Part shown: piece by piece, positions 9,726 through 20,809 of the stretch | How positions within the stretch are numbered: position 1 is the stretch's first letter | How the letters are laid out: every line of letters starts with the position of its first letter | Assembly: GCA_041739525.1 (NCBI GenBank) | Contig: JBGSNQ010000184.1 | Location: 1 to 64,000 of the forward strand | Length of the DNA stretch: 64,000 nt | Source of the DNA: DATJGR01 sp041739525 | Lineage (GTDB): Bacteria; Pseudomonadota; Gammaproteobacteria; Pseudomonadales; Azotimanducaceae | Direction of reading: 5' to 3' | Made by a program: the position numbers and the translations under genes | Notes under the pieces: generated by a model | What the model was told of the DNA's origin: nothing | The model's input: the letters and a program-made list of their open reading frames with translations, nothing else | The model's database searches: none

Positions 9726-10442
9726 AAAACCGCCCCCTGCAGCTCACATCATTGTCCCGAGCTGCTGTGCACGCCTCGCCCAACGCGCAGTGTCCTTTCT
9801 CAGGCACGTCGACGATTGTCCGCATCGCGTGAATGCATTTCCGTGCGGTAGTCGTGTAGGACAAATCAGCCGACAATGCTGGTCTGCCTAAACCATGCTT
9901 GATACGGAATCCGGGAGACCTGCTAAAAGCGTTCATGAAGTCCGACTGGCGTATCGAACCATCGCAGTTCAATCGTCCTTCGAATTCCCAAGCATTCGGC
10001 GACCTGGTTCGATGCCCGGGAATTGAGGCAATTCTCTACAGATCGACGAATTCCGAGGGTAGATGTCTTGCGATCTTCCCCAAGACCTTCGCGTCTTCTT
10101 CATCTGTTGTAGAACTGGATGGCGCCATTCCCGCCAACGTCGCCGTGCCGCGGCTCGACCGAACAACGTGCAAGGTCCTCTGAGTTAGTAGCAGGGCATA
10201 GGCAAATCGTTGGTTCGATCAGAGTTCCTCACTGACCCTCTCACTCGGTCGCCATTCATGTTGTACTTGTGCTGAAATTCTCGCCTCTCCGACTTCGGAG
10301 AGAGTCCGGTGACTGAACCGAGGTTTCCTGCCGCAAACAAAATCGCAAAGGGGTGTCAGAGCGGGAATATGGGACCCTATTTCAGCAGTTTGTGTTTGTG
10401 CGGATGGGGCCACTTAACATCCACACCACTTTTCGAGCAGGC

Positions 10443-10571
10443 TAGTCCTTCCAGAGACCTGTGAAGCGCTGCGTCGCGATCTCTGTGTAGATCACTCTGA
10501 TGGCAATGCGCGAATGCCACCCAACCTGATCGGTCGTGGGTCGATGCCTTGCATGGCTTGAAGTCGCCGCG
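10443..10571 (-). pseudogene. Decayed tyrosine-recombinase C-terminal remnant (copy 1)
   Basis: This stretch aligns base by base with the integrase remnant at about 11900-12030: both carry versions of GTCCTTCCAGA, GCTGCG.CGCGATCTC.GTGTAGATCAC and TCGATGCC.TG. On the minus strand it corresponds to the region around the nucleophile Tyr of a site-specific recombinase (T-Y-T-E-type end). It has substitutions and indels and no open frame. A shared TTAACATCCACACC sequence lies just to its left (about 10415) and also at 11680. Confidence 0.55.
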
Positions 10572-10730
10572 GGAGCATCAGCCTTTCATCCGCAAAATGA
10601 TGTCCTACAGACACAACCTCGCGGACGGTCGCAAACTGCTACCAGTGCTAGATCAAACTCCGTCGCCTGCGCCAACGTGAACAACGGCTGGCTCGCAGGA
10701 AATACCGCACATGAAGGCAAGCTTTAAGAA

Positions 10731-11681
10731 ATGGCTCACCCAAAAGAAACTCCAAGGCGGTATCAGCGGATCGGTCAGCGCAGTAATGGCTGGTACTTTG
10801 AAACCCGAGAGCGGATCTCCGTAGGCCCGTTTCCAAACTACCTGGTCGCGCTCACGGCTGCGGATGACCTCAGCGGTCGCCTCGCGCAGCAGCCATGGAA
10901 ATCGCGCGAGATTGTGGAGAAGTTAATTCGGGAGCGGTGTCCGGCCGGACATGGAATCCGTTCCCACGTCGCACGTTCGACGCGACCACTGGGCTTGGAC
11001 ACCGCTCTACTCGCAGCGCACCGATTGAAGGCAACTCTGCATCAGCGGCATCGCGATTTCGTACTGAAACGAACCATCCGCGAGTTAAAGCATAGTCTGC
11101 AGCGACACACTCCGGTCAGCGATGGGCTTCTCTCACGGCTACGGTTTGGCTGGGGCAATGAAGGTTGGAGCGCGTCCGAAGACTTTCTACGCGCATGCAT
11201 TGAGGGCGCACTGCATTGTGACGGCGCGATCCTCGAGTGCGGCAGCGGACTCACCACGCTGGTAGTCGGACTCATTGCCGAACAGCGCGGGTTGGCATTC
11301 GTTTCACTCGAGCAATCCCCAGACTGGTGCAAACGAACGAACTCGGTCGCAGCCGCGTTGAACATACAGGGCGTTTGTGTGAAGTACTCTCCGTTGCGAG
11401 ATCACGAGAGCTATTGCTGGTATGAGTTCGATGAGTTCTCTCATCAACGCTTTTCGTTGGTGATCTGTGACGGGCCGCCGGGCCAAACCTATGGTGGACG
11501 CTATGGGCTCCTTCCCGTAGCGCAGTCGACGTTCAGTGACCAGTGTGTGATCTTGCTTGATGACGCTATACGCGAAGGAGAACAGGCGGTTGTGCGCCGT
11601 TGGCAAGAGGAGGCGCCACTACGTTGTGAAATGCTGGGTCGAATCACACCCTATTTTCGCCTCTCAGTTGGGGACGGTTAA
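10731..11681 (+). CDS. DUF6316 domain fused to class I SAM-dependent methyltransferase
   Basis: 316 residues. Residues about 9-50 look like the short DUF6316 domain (RYQRIGQRSNGWYFETRE, VGPFPNYLVAL). Residues about 155-300 are a Rossmann methyltransferase: motif I AILECGSGLTTLVVGLIAE, an acidic SLEQSPDWC at the end of beta 2, and VICDGPPGQTYGGRYGLLPV after beta 4. The methyl acceptor is unknown. The gene is the only intact one in the 9-12.4 kb scar and is flanked by related integrase remnants and by a shared TTAACATCCACACC; its TAA lies inside the right copy of that repeat. It reads as cargo of a lost element. The ribosome-binding site is weak (CTTTAAGAA). Confidence 0.65.
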   Translation: MAHPKETPRRYQRIGQRSNGWYFETRERISVGPFPNYLVALTAADDLSGRLAQQPWKSREIVEKLIRERCPAGHGIRSHVARSTRPLGLDTALLAAHRLKATLHQRHRDFVLKRTIRELKHSLQRHTPVSDGLLSRLRFGWGNEGWSASEDFLRACIEGALHCDGAILECGSGLTTLVVGLIAEQRGLAFVSLEQSPDWCKRTNSVAAALNIQGVCVKYSPLRDHESYCWYEFDEFSHQRFSLVICDGPPGQTYGGRYGLLPVAQSTFSDQCVILLDDAIREGEQAVVRRWQEEAPLRCEMLGRITPYFRLSVGDG

Positions 11682-11889
11682 CATCCACACCCACCGGGGG
11701 TGCGATTTCACGGTATACCCCCTACCCCGCTCCCCCTTTTTCTTTTGGTCACCAACCAATCCTTCCAGAAGTGTCGAACGGCTGGGCGCCTAGGGATTCC
11801 ATGCGGGCAACGACAGCGGCACTCCGAGGGAAACCCAGACCACAACCACGAGCACCCGGCCACGAGTAAAGCCGTCTCGAAAACACGCA

Positions 11890-12185
11890 GCGAGTCCTTC
11901 CAGAAGCCCTTGAACCGCTGCGGCGCGATCTCGGTGTAGATCACCGTACTGGCGATGCTCGAGTGACCCATGAATGCCTGGATCGATCGAGTGTCGATGC
12001 CCTGGTTGGCGAGTTGAAGCCGCAGCCATGGAGAAGCATGTGCGGGTGAATAGGAATACCAAGCCCCTCTCCTGCCCTGGTGAGCATCTTGCGAACGTTG
12101 GACGAGGTCATGCCGCGCTCGGAAACGAACACTTGAGGCGCATCAGGATATTCACGCATGAGTCGACGTACGCGCGATGACCATG
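11890..12185 (-). pseudogene. Degenerate tyrosine recombinase (integrase) C-terminal fragment
   Basis: Two minus-strand frames give the C-terminal half of a phage-type integrase: RRLMREYPDAPQVFVSERG, then GEGLGIPIHPHMLLHGCGF, a frame change after GGCTTCAA, and finally MGHSSIASTVIYTEIAPQRF. The catalytic Arg of the HxLRH box is Leu here (HMLLHG), a single CGC to CTC-type change, and one A appears to be missing at the frame change. The late His (MGHSS) and nucleophile Tyr (VIYTE) remain. The gene is therefore inactive by two independent lesions. It lies beside the tRNA-Asp 3' end scar at 12.31 kb. Confidence 0.75.
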
Positions 12186-12286
12186 TCGGTTTTCTATTCG
12201 ACGTGCGCTTCGTGGATTGAAACGGAAACGGATCGCAAGACCGTCGAACGGGCGTTCGCAGACCCCAAACTGGCCCGCTGACGAGG

Positions 12287-12338
12287 CGACTGGGCTGCAA
12301 CCCGCATGAGATCTGGCGGAGCGGACGGGGCTCGAACT
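12287..12338 (-). repeat. Direct repeat copy 2 with tRNA-Asp 3' end (attachment-site scar)
   Basis: Same sequence as 9149-9194, extended by GAACTC so that the minus strand shows GTTCGAGCCCCGTCCGCTCC then GCCA, the last 24 bases of tRNA-Asp including the T-loop and CCA. The bases beyond (12339 on) do not complete the T-stem, so this is a 3' fragment, not a tRNA gene. It marks an island end; a decayed integrase lies on one side and an excisionase-like remnant on the other. Confidence 0.72.
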
Positions 12339-12362
12339 CGGGAAGTGTGCGTGCTGTAGCGC

Positions 12363-12441
12363 GTGACCCTTTTGATTCGACTCATTCTCGATGCTACAGC
12401 TCGCTACACCGTTCACAAAATTGGGTCCGTTTTGGGTCCGC
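12363..12441 (+). pseudogene. Remnant of an excisionase-like gene 3' end with GGGTCCG repeat
   Basis: About 45 bases here match the 3' part of the excisionase-like gene at 63.25-63.30 kb, including the tandem GGGTCCGTTTTGGGTCCG and the encoded ending IGSVLGP. No start or helix-turn-helix remains. The repeat could be an integrase arm-type site embedded in the end of the gene. It lies about 80 bases from the tRNA-Asp 3' fragment. Confidence 0.45.
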
Positions 12442-12499
12442 TACCGTCATCAAACGTTGGGGCACGCCGGACCCGAAAGGCCCGCCGACCGCGCGCGAT

Positions 12500-13561
12500 T
12501 CAGGCCTCGCTCAACCAGTCGAGCATATGTTCGGTGACGCGTTCAGGTTGGTCGAGCATTGCCCAATGCGAGGCGTTCTCGATCCGGTGATAGCGCCATG
12601 GCGCCGACATGCGGTTCGCGCTTTCGGTCATCTGCCCTTCCCACATGTAAGTGTCGCCGCTGCTCCAGAGGCCCAGCGTAGGCACATGACACATACGCGG
12701 CGACCCTTGCCGGGTGGCTTCGGCGAGATAAAGCGCGGCCACCTGATTCGCCTTGTCCCAATTGAGCATGCCCGTCATCGCCGCCGGTTCTTTCATTCGC
12801 GACCAGACTTCGTCCACTTCCGGATGCGTCGGCAACAGCACGTTTTTCAGGGCCGCGCCATCGTCCGCAGCGTACAGTTCCGCGGCCTTGTCCTGAGTGT
12901 TGAGGTACATGTACCAGTTTTCCTTCACCGTATTCGGATTCGCAATCCAGTCACTGAATCCGTCCGGATGGCCCGTGCTGATGACCACGTGGCGGCGCAC
13001 CCGATCCGGAACCGCCAATGCCAATTCCCAACTCAGGAATCCGCCCCAGTCGTGACCCACCAGATCCACCTTCGACAACTGCAGCGTGTCGAGCATCGTC
13101 AACGCGTCCGCGATCAGCTTCTCGCCTTGATACCGCGAGACGTCCGCGGGTTTGTCCGTCTCGCCGTAACCGAGCAAGTCGGGAACGATGACCCGGTAGC
13201 CGGCTTTGGCGAGCGCGGGAATCTGAAACCGCCAGACGCTCGACGTGTCCGGCATGCCATGCAGCAGCACCACCACCTTGTCGCCAGCGCCCTGCTCGCC
13301 GACGTGATAGTTCACGCCGTTGATCGCGATGTTGCGGCCGGGCACGCTTCCTTGCGGCGCAACGTTGGGCGAACTCGGCGGACGCGTGGTGGCCATCTTC
13401 GCACCGCTCGCCGCGTCACCTGCCGCCGCCTCCGCAACCGCACCGAGACCCCACGCCGAGGCGAGACTGGCGGCGCTCGCCAGCTTTAAGAAATGACGGC
13501 GTGAGCCGCCGACATGGGGCTCGTCAGTTGGGGGCTCGTCAGTCGGACTGAACTTTGTCAT
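12500..13561 (-). CDS. Tat-exported alpha/beta hydrolase (haloalkane dehalogenase/epoxide hydrolase type)
   Basis: 353 residues from ATG 13561, which overlaps the end of the cytochrome gene by 23 bases. A twin-arginine signal (SRRHFLKLASAASLASAWG) precedes a full alpha/beta hydrolase: oxyanion motif HGMPD (101-105), nucleophile elbow GHDWGG with Asp171, and the late His in ENASHWAMLDQPE. Asp as nucleophile places it with haloalkane dehalogenases and epoxide hydrolases rather than serine esterases. An exported member is less usual. It is the last gene of an amine oxidase / cytochrome c / hydrolase operon and probably acts on the same unknown substrate in the periplasm. Confidence 0.85.
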   Translation of the reverse strand: MTKFSPTDEPPTDEPHVGGSRRHFLKLASAASLASAWGLGAVAEAAAGDAASGAKMATTRPPSSPNVAPQGSVPGRNIAINGVNYHVGEQGAGDKVVVLLHGMPDTSSVWRFQIPALAKAGYRVIVPDLLGYGETDKPADVSRYQGEKLIADALTMLDTLQLSKVDLVGHDWGGFLSWELALAVPDRVRRHVVISTGHPDGFSDWIANPNTVKENWYMYLNTQDKAAELYAADDGAALKNVLLPTHPEVDEVWSRMKEPAAMTGMLNWDKANQVAALYLAEATRQGSPRMCHVPTLGLWSSGDTYMWEGQMTESANRMSAPWRYHRIENASHWAMLDQPERVTEHMLDWLSEA

Positions 13562-14207
13562 CGAGTACGCTCCTTGCGGTAACCGGGTAGCTGGCCATGT
13601 AGGTCGAGACCGCGCGCCTGTCGTCTTCCGAAAGTGCATCCGAAAGCGCATTCATCGCACCCGTCGCATCGGTCCTCGTGTTCGCAGCGTATGCATTCAT
13701 CTGCGCCAACAGATAGTCGTATCCCTGGCCTGCGAGGCGCGGATTCGTCTTGTCGCCCATGAGTCGGTTGCCGTGGCATGCGGTGCAAGTTTTCGACAGA
13801 GACTCGCCTCGCGCACGCAGCATTGCGTCGGGTTGGAACGCGTTGTTGCTGACCGCCTGCCGCGCGAAGTGCTCGGACAGACGCCGGATGTCGGCATCGG
13901 CAAGCGACAGCGCCAACGGCACCATAAAGGGGCTCGCGCGGCGCCCGTCTGCAAACGCATGCAATTGGCCGGCGATGTAGGCGGCAGGCTGCCCCGCGAG
14001 GTCGGCATATTTCTGATTCACCGAATCACCATTGCGCCCGTGGCAGACTATGCAGGCGTCGGAAAGCTGCGGCCAGGTCCCGCCGTTGGCCTCGTACGCC
14101 TTGGCCTCGTCAATGATGGCGCGCTGGAAGCGCATTTCCGGCCCCACGGCGGCTGCGCCGATCAATACGATGACACCACCCGCGACGATCCAGATGCGAT
14201 TTTTCAT
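13539..14207 (-). CDS. Dihaem cytochrome c (c4-like), membrane-anchored or secreted
   Basis: 222 residues from ATG 14207, which overlaps the amine oxidase stop as ATGA. An N-terminal hydrophobic segment (WIVAGGVIVLIGAAAVG) acts as signal or anchor. Two class I haem sites follow, CIVCH (52-56) and CTACH (141-145), each in its own domain with a downstream Met ligand candidate (FMVPLAL; MNAL). Two-domain c4-type cytochromes accept electrons in the periplasm. Coupling to a Tat-exported flavin oxidase suggests it takes electrons from that enzyme or from its product. Confidence 0.85.
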   Translation of the reverse strand: MKNRIWIVAGGVIVLIGAAAVGPEMRFQRAIIDEAKAYEANGGTWPQLSDACIVCHGRNGDSVNQKYADLAGQPAAYIAGQLHAFADGRRASPFMVPLALSLADADIRRLSEHFARQAVSNNAFQPDAMLRARGESLSKTCTACHGNRLMGDKTNPRLAGQGYDYLLAQMNAYAANTRTDATGAMNALSDALSEDDRRAVSTYMASYPVTARSVLDDKVQSD

Positions 14208-15700
14208 GCGACCGTGTTCCGCAAAGCGTTCAATACCTGAAGCGCGGCGCGGTGCCCTGACCGAACCGCGCCGTCCATGTAGCCCGCCCAGATATCGGCC
14301 GTCTCCGTACCCGACCAGACAAGGTTTCCGCATGGCGGGTGCAGCGCGTCACCGTAGGTCGTCCAGAACCCGCGCGGAATCGCCGATACGCAACTCAATG
14401 TCCACGGGTCGCACGTGCCCCAATCGTGTTCGTAATACTGCAGCGGTTTCAGCGCCTCATCGCCGATGCCGCGAGCGTAGATGGCCGCAAGCGTGTTTTT
14501 TGCAGCGTCGAGGTCCGCAGGTACAACGGCTTGCTGAATGAACGAATTGATCACGCCGATTTCTCCATCGGGCGGCGAGTTGTCGTACGCCCACATCACC
14601 GGACCATCCGCTTGCAGAACTTGTCCGTTCAAACCCTCGTCACGCCAGAACGGTCGTGCGTAGACCATCGCCGTTTTTCGCGCGGGCGTGTACGCCGGCC
14701 AGTGACGCTGCAGTGCCGCACGTTTGTCGGGAAGCCGGGGCGAGAAATCGATCTGGTTGCACAACGCCGGATGGATCGCCATGACCACGCGCCGTGCCCG
14801 CACGATGCCACCGTCGGTGTGCAAGCTGACGACGTCGCGATCCCAATCCGTGATCTTGCGTACCGGGCAAGCCATCCTCACGTGCGCTTGCAGCGCCTGC
14901 GCCATGCGGATGCTGAGAATCTGCGATCCGCCGACGATGCGGGTTTCCTGCGCGCTGTTCTTGATGGAGTCGAGTTGCTCGTACTCGCTGTTCGCCGAGT
15001 TGATCATCGACAGAAAGTGCAACAGACCCATCTGCGCCGGCGCGGTCCCGGCCGACAGGAACGTCGTGATGTCCCAACCGACCCGATCCTCCGGCTTGAG
15101 CGCCTGCTTCGCGAGCCAGTCACCGACGCTCAGCTTGTCTAGTTCCGCTGCATTGGGCGCCTTCCACGGCGCGCCTGATGGCACGTCGCGCGCGAGCGCG
15201 CTCAGCTTCGCGGCAATCTTCGGGTCTGTGCCGAATGTGCCCTGGAGGTCGACCGCCTGGCGCCCGTCGCCGGCCAGGTACACGGTCTTGCCGGCGTAGT
15301 AGGTCGAAAACGTATCGATCTGCAGTTCGCGCGCAAGATCGGCAATCGCCGTCTGGCCCGGGCCGATCCATTGACCGCCTGCCTCGGAGATTCGGCCGTC
15401 GCCGAGATCGTGATTCAACGTGCGACCACCGACTCGATCGCGCGCCTCCAGAACGACGAATGAGTTGCAGCCGGCCCGGTGCAGATCGCGCGCGGCGGTA
15501 AGCCCCGCGAGGCCGGCACCGACGATGGCAACGTCCAAGACATCGGCGGCCTTCTCAGGACCGCGCGCCACATCACTGCCAAACGTCTGCGCGTTGGCCA
15601 ATCCCAGGCTCCCCATTGCAACTGACGCACCCGCGCTCAGTTTGAGAAAGCCGCGTCGGCCATGGGTTTGCGGAACACGACGACCAGTCTCGTGGGACAT
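14204..15700 (-). CDS. Tat-exported flavin monoamine oxidase family protein
   Basis: 498 residues. The Tat signal is RRGFLKLSAGASVAMGS. The FAD-binding Rossmann motif VAIVGAGLAGLTAARDL lies near residues 58-74, followed by ARDRVGGRTLNHDLG and SEAGGQWIGPGQ, the signature of MAO/L-amino-acid-oxidase-type flavoproteins. The C-terminal FAD motif is present as LVWSGTETADIWAGYMDGAV. It is the first gene of a three-gene coupled operon and is divergent from a TetR gene across a 113-base region containing a tandem operator-like repeat. The substrate is unknown (amine or amino acid; polyamine-like is possible). Confidence 0.88.
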   Translation of the reverse strand: MSHETGRRVPQTHGRRGFLKLSAGASVAMGSLGLANAQTFGSDVARGPEKAADVLDVAIVGAGLAGLTAARDLHRAGCNSFVVLEARDRVGGRTLNHDLGDGRISEAGGQWIGPGQTAIADLARELQIDTFSTYYAGKTVYLAGDGRQAVDLQGTFGTDPKIAAKLSALARDVPSGAPWKAPNAAELDKLSVGDWLAKQALKPEDRVGWDITTFLSAGTAPAQMGLLHFLSMINSANSEYEQLDSIKNSAQETRIVGGSQILSIRMAQALQAHVRMACPVRKITDWDRDVVSLHTDGGIVRARRVVMAIHPALCNQIDFSPRLPDKRAALQRHWPAYTPARKTAMVYARPFWRDEGLNGQVLQADGPVMWAYDNSPPDGEIGVINSFIQQAVVPADLDAAKNTLAAIYARGIGDEALKPLQYYEHDWGTCDPWTLSCVSAIPRGFWTTYGDALHPPCGNLVWSGTETADIWAGYMDGAVRSGHRAALQVLNALRNTVA

Positions 15701-15770
15701 GAATCTTCTCTCCCGATTCGAGTGCGACGGACGCCAGCGTCGCGTTAAGAACGTGACACTAGATTAAATG

Positions 15771-15804
15771 TGATGGTGCGTCAATATTTAGTGATGGTCC
15801 GTCA
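15771..15804. promoter_or_regulatory. Tandem operator-like repeat between amine oxidase operon and TetR gene
   Basis: TGATGGTGCGTCA (15771-15783) and TGATGGTCCGTCA (15792-15804) are near-identical direct repeats spaced 21 bases, two helical turns. A wider ACGTGAC/GTCACGT inverted pair (15751, 15801) brackets them. The position between divergent genes suggests binding by the adjacent TetR protein. Confidence 0.45.
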
Positions 15805-15813
15805 CGTTCAACG

Positions 15814-16491
15814 ATGCTATCGTTCGTCGACACACGCATCACCGGCTTCGTCATGCCACGCGGAGTCACAAGCCCGCCTCTCCCCGAGCCGCGCGTCGCA
15901 CCGCTGCAGGCGCGCGCTCGCGAGCGCTACGACGCCATTCTCACCGCGGCACAGGCGGAGATCGGCGAGAAGGGGCTCGATGCTTTAACGATGTACAGCG
16001 TTGCACGCCGCGCGGGCATCACGCCGACATCGATCTATCGATACTTCGAGTCGGTCGAGCAGATCCTGATCGCCGTCACGTCGCTGATCTTCGCGGATCT
16101 CGAGGCGCAGATCGCGCAACTGGCCGAATCGTCCCATTCCGCTGACGAGCTGATTGAGGCGTTCGGAAACGGTATCCGCGAGTCGTGGAAGGCGTTCTCC
16201 AGAAACTCCGTGGCGCAGGGGCTGTCGGCAGCTTCGAAATATCTCCCTCAGTTGCGCACCATCGACGAGTCGCTCAATCAGCGCATCGTCAGTCTGATGT
16301 GCCGGCGATTCGGCGATCTGGTGCCGAACGCCGACGCCACCGCGGTCCATCGTCTGCTGACCTTGTTGGTCGGGCTGGGCACGCCGACATTCGCTCTTGC
16401 TGCGCGTCAACCGCGCAGGGCGCAGTCGGCGCTGATCGACGAATTCATCGCGATGGCAACCGCACGGTTGAAACAGGTCGTTGGCGGCTGA
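15814..16491 (+). CDS. TetR/AcrR family transcriptional regulator
   Basis: 225 residues from ATG 15814; a Met at residue 14 is an alternative start. The N-terminal helix-turn-helix reads RERYDAILTAAQAEIGEKG, then YSVARRAGITPTSIYRYF, typical of TetR. The C-terminal ligand domain is about 140 residues and not recognisable to subfamily. It is transcribed away from the amine oxidase operon, and the intergenic repeats make it the likely repressor of that operon and of itself. The inducer is presumably a substrate or product of the operon. Confidence 0.88.
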   Translation: MLSFVDTRITGFVMPRGVTSPPLPEPRVAPLQARARERYDAILTAAQAEIGEKGLDALTMYSVARRAGITPTSIYRYFESVEQILIAVTSLIFADLEAQIAQLAESSHSADELIEAFGNGIRESWKAFSRNSVAQGLSAASKYLPQLRTIDESLNQRIVSLMCRRFGDLVPNADATAVHRLLTLLVGLGTPTFALAARQPRRAQSALIDEFIAMATARLKQVVGG

Positions 16492-16563
16492 CGCACTCCT
16501 GGCCGGAACTGTGTTCGGATGCCGCCCGCGTCTTTGATGTCACCGGGCAATCCATCACCCGTT

Positions 16564-17430
16564 TCATTCTGGAGGGGAGGACGAACCCGTGGAGGAATTC
16601 GACGTCGCGTGCCGCGCTGACTGACGAATGGCGTCGGTTATGCTGCGTTCTGTCGCGAACTCACCGCTAAGTTCAGACATGCTGTCCTGGTTGACGCGAA
16701 TGAGACCGCGTCTCGGCCGGTCGAGATCGAGGATCAGGAATATCACCAGAATGATGAGCACGGTCATGGCGACGGTGGCGAGCATAGGGCGCGCGCCGTG
16801 CAGTCCCCCGGCGTAGCCGAGAACCGAGCCCGCAATCATGAAGACCGCGAACAATACGAGCAGCACCACTTCGGGCACGTGTTTCTGGAGTGCGGCATCA
16901 CGGCTGGCGTATGCGTCGAACATCGAGTTCAGCGATTGGATGAGCAATCCCGTGGTACTCGGACGCGGATCGATCTCCGCGGCGCGTAGTGAAACGTCCC
17001 ATAAACGGTGCTGAAGCCGGCTTATGGCGGCCTTGGCGCTGCGCCGATCCATTCGAGTAAGGTCCAGTGCCTGCATCTGGACGCGCAATTGCAGGTACTC
17101 GTCGAACAGATCGCGCGCCTCGGTCCGCAGCTGGTCCGGCAACAGCTCGGTGCGCAGATAGGCCGTTCCAATGGCGTTCGCTTCGTCGATGACGGCCTGG
17201 CTGCGCGTGTCGAATCGTTGCAGCGCCATAGTAAATGTGAAGCCCAGCAAAAGGGCCAGCAGACCGAGCATTGCCGCTTGAATCGAATTGGTTTGCGAGC
17301 GCGTGCCTTCGTCGACCTTGGGCTGATGGCGCAGGCCAACGCGGTAGCCCGCTTCGTTGGCGATCATCGTCAGGACAAAGAGGGTCAATACGATAGCGAG
17401 GCTGTTGTAGGCGTAAAGGAATTCGTTCAA
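16564..17430 (-). CDS. DUF4239 (bestrophin-like) integral membrane protein
   Basis: 288 residues from a TTG start (17430) with AGGTG just upstream; no ATG fits. Two N-terminal membrane segments (AIVLTLFVLTMIANEAGY; AMLGLLALLLGFTFTMAL) are followed by a soluble helical middle (YLRTELLPDQLRTEARDLF) and two C-terminal membrane segments (VVLLVLFAVFMIAGSVLGY; MTVLIILVIFLILDLDRPRRG). This layout with the closing DLDRPRRG is that of DUF4239 proteins, which resemble bestrophin channels. No function is proved. It converges with the TetR gene. Confidence 0.75.
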   Translation of the reverse strand: MNEFLYAYNSLAIVLTLFVLTMIANEAGYRVGLRHQPKVDEGTRSQTNSIQAAMLGLLALLLGFTFTMALQRFDTRSQAVIDEANAIGTAYLRTELLPDQLRTEARDLFDEYLQLRVQMQALDLTRMDRRSAKAAISRLQHRLWDVSLRAAEIDPRPSTTGLLIQSLNSMFDAYASRDAALQKHVPEVVLLVLFAVFMIAGSVLGYAGGLHGARPMLATVAMTVLIILVIFLILDLDRPRRGLIRVNQDSMSELSGEFATERSITDAIRQSARHATSNSSTGSSSPPE

Positions 17431-17489
17431 GCGGCACCTGTAACGACGCGGGGCAGCGGCGGCGCGCCAGGCTACACGACGCATTTGAG

Positions 17490-17807
17490 CTATTCCAGAA
17501 GTGCTCGGCCGGTATCGCGCCGCGACAACCGAAACCAACGCGTCGATGAAGGGGCACACGATACCAACACCGCCGAGATGCTGGCGGAGTTGTACGGCAG
17601 AGCGAAGCCACTGCCCGAAGGCGACGTCCGTTCTCGCAACACACCGCGCGGAAGACGGACGGCGTCGAGCATGGCGCATATGGACCTCTTGCCGCCCTTC
17701 GCGTAACCGGTCCTGATCCACTCTTCTTGCAACACTGGAACGTAGCCTGCTCCGCCGATGCCCGCGACGGCGGCGACGACTATCCATGCGATTGCCGCGC
17801 AAACCAT
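17490..17807 (-). CDS. Hypothetical small protein with N-terminal membrane segment
   Basis: Possible 105-residue protein opening with a strong hydrophobic helix (AAIAWIVVAAVAGIGG) and then VPVLQEEWIRTGYAKGGKR. No family is recognised. It sits just upstream of the DUF4239 gene on the same strand. The C-terminal half has a composition like a shadow frame, so only the first part may be real or it may be decayed. Confidence 0.3.
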   Translation of the reverse strand: MVCAAIAWIVVAAVAGIGGAGYVPVLQEEWIRTGYAKGGKRSICAMLDAVRLPRGVLRERTSPSGSGFALPYNSASISAVLVSCAPSSTRWFRLSRRDTGRALLE

Positions 17808-18091
17808 GGAAAGCGGATTGATGGACCTTTCGCATCCGCATCTTGCGGGGCGCGATACCTACGCCGGCGCTTACGCCCACCGAGCCGACCGCGGGTTACG
17901 CCTGGTGATTGCGCGACTCGGCGCAACCATCCAAGCAGAACCCCACCTGCGTCATGCGCCACCAGCTACAACGCCGGTATGCATTGCATCGAAACACACC
18001 ACAACGACCAGAGCCGACACCATCGACGCATCATTCGAACTGCTTGGCGATCTGCCTACCGGATCCATTCCGATCGTGATAGTTGCGCCAA

Positions 18092-20551
<2,460 letters not shown>

Positions 20552-20809
20552 GCTGTGCCCTATTCTTCTCGTTGGTCGGACGGCCTCGTGAGACCTGTGC
20601 GATTCTGCCCATCTGGTTTCGGAAAAGACACTTTGACATGGCGCCCCATTGTCACTACGCGCTAGTTCGTCTGCCGCGGCTCCTGCGTCCTTCGACTTGA
20701 CGATCGACTTTGCGAAATCCGCCCTTGCGCAAACCACGGCCGCAGAAGATCCAAGATGGATTCGCGACGATTGGCGCGCAGCGCTCATTCGATCAATCGT
20801 GACACGGAG

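Noticed and set aside
12287..12340. Complete tRNA-Asp gene
   Set aside because: Only the last 24 bases match; the T-stem 5' side, anticodon and D arms are missing.
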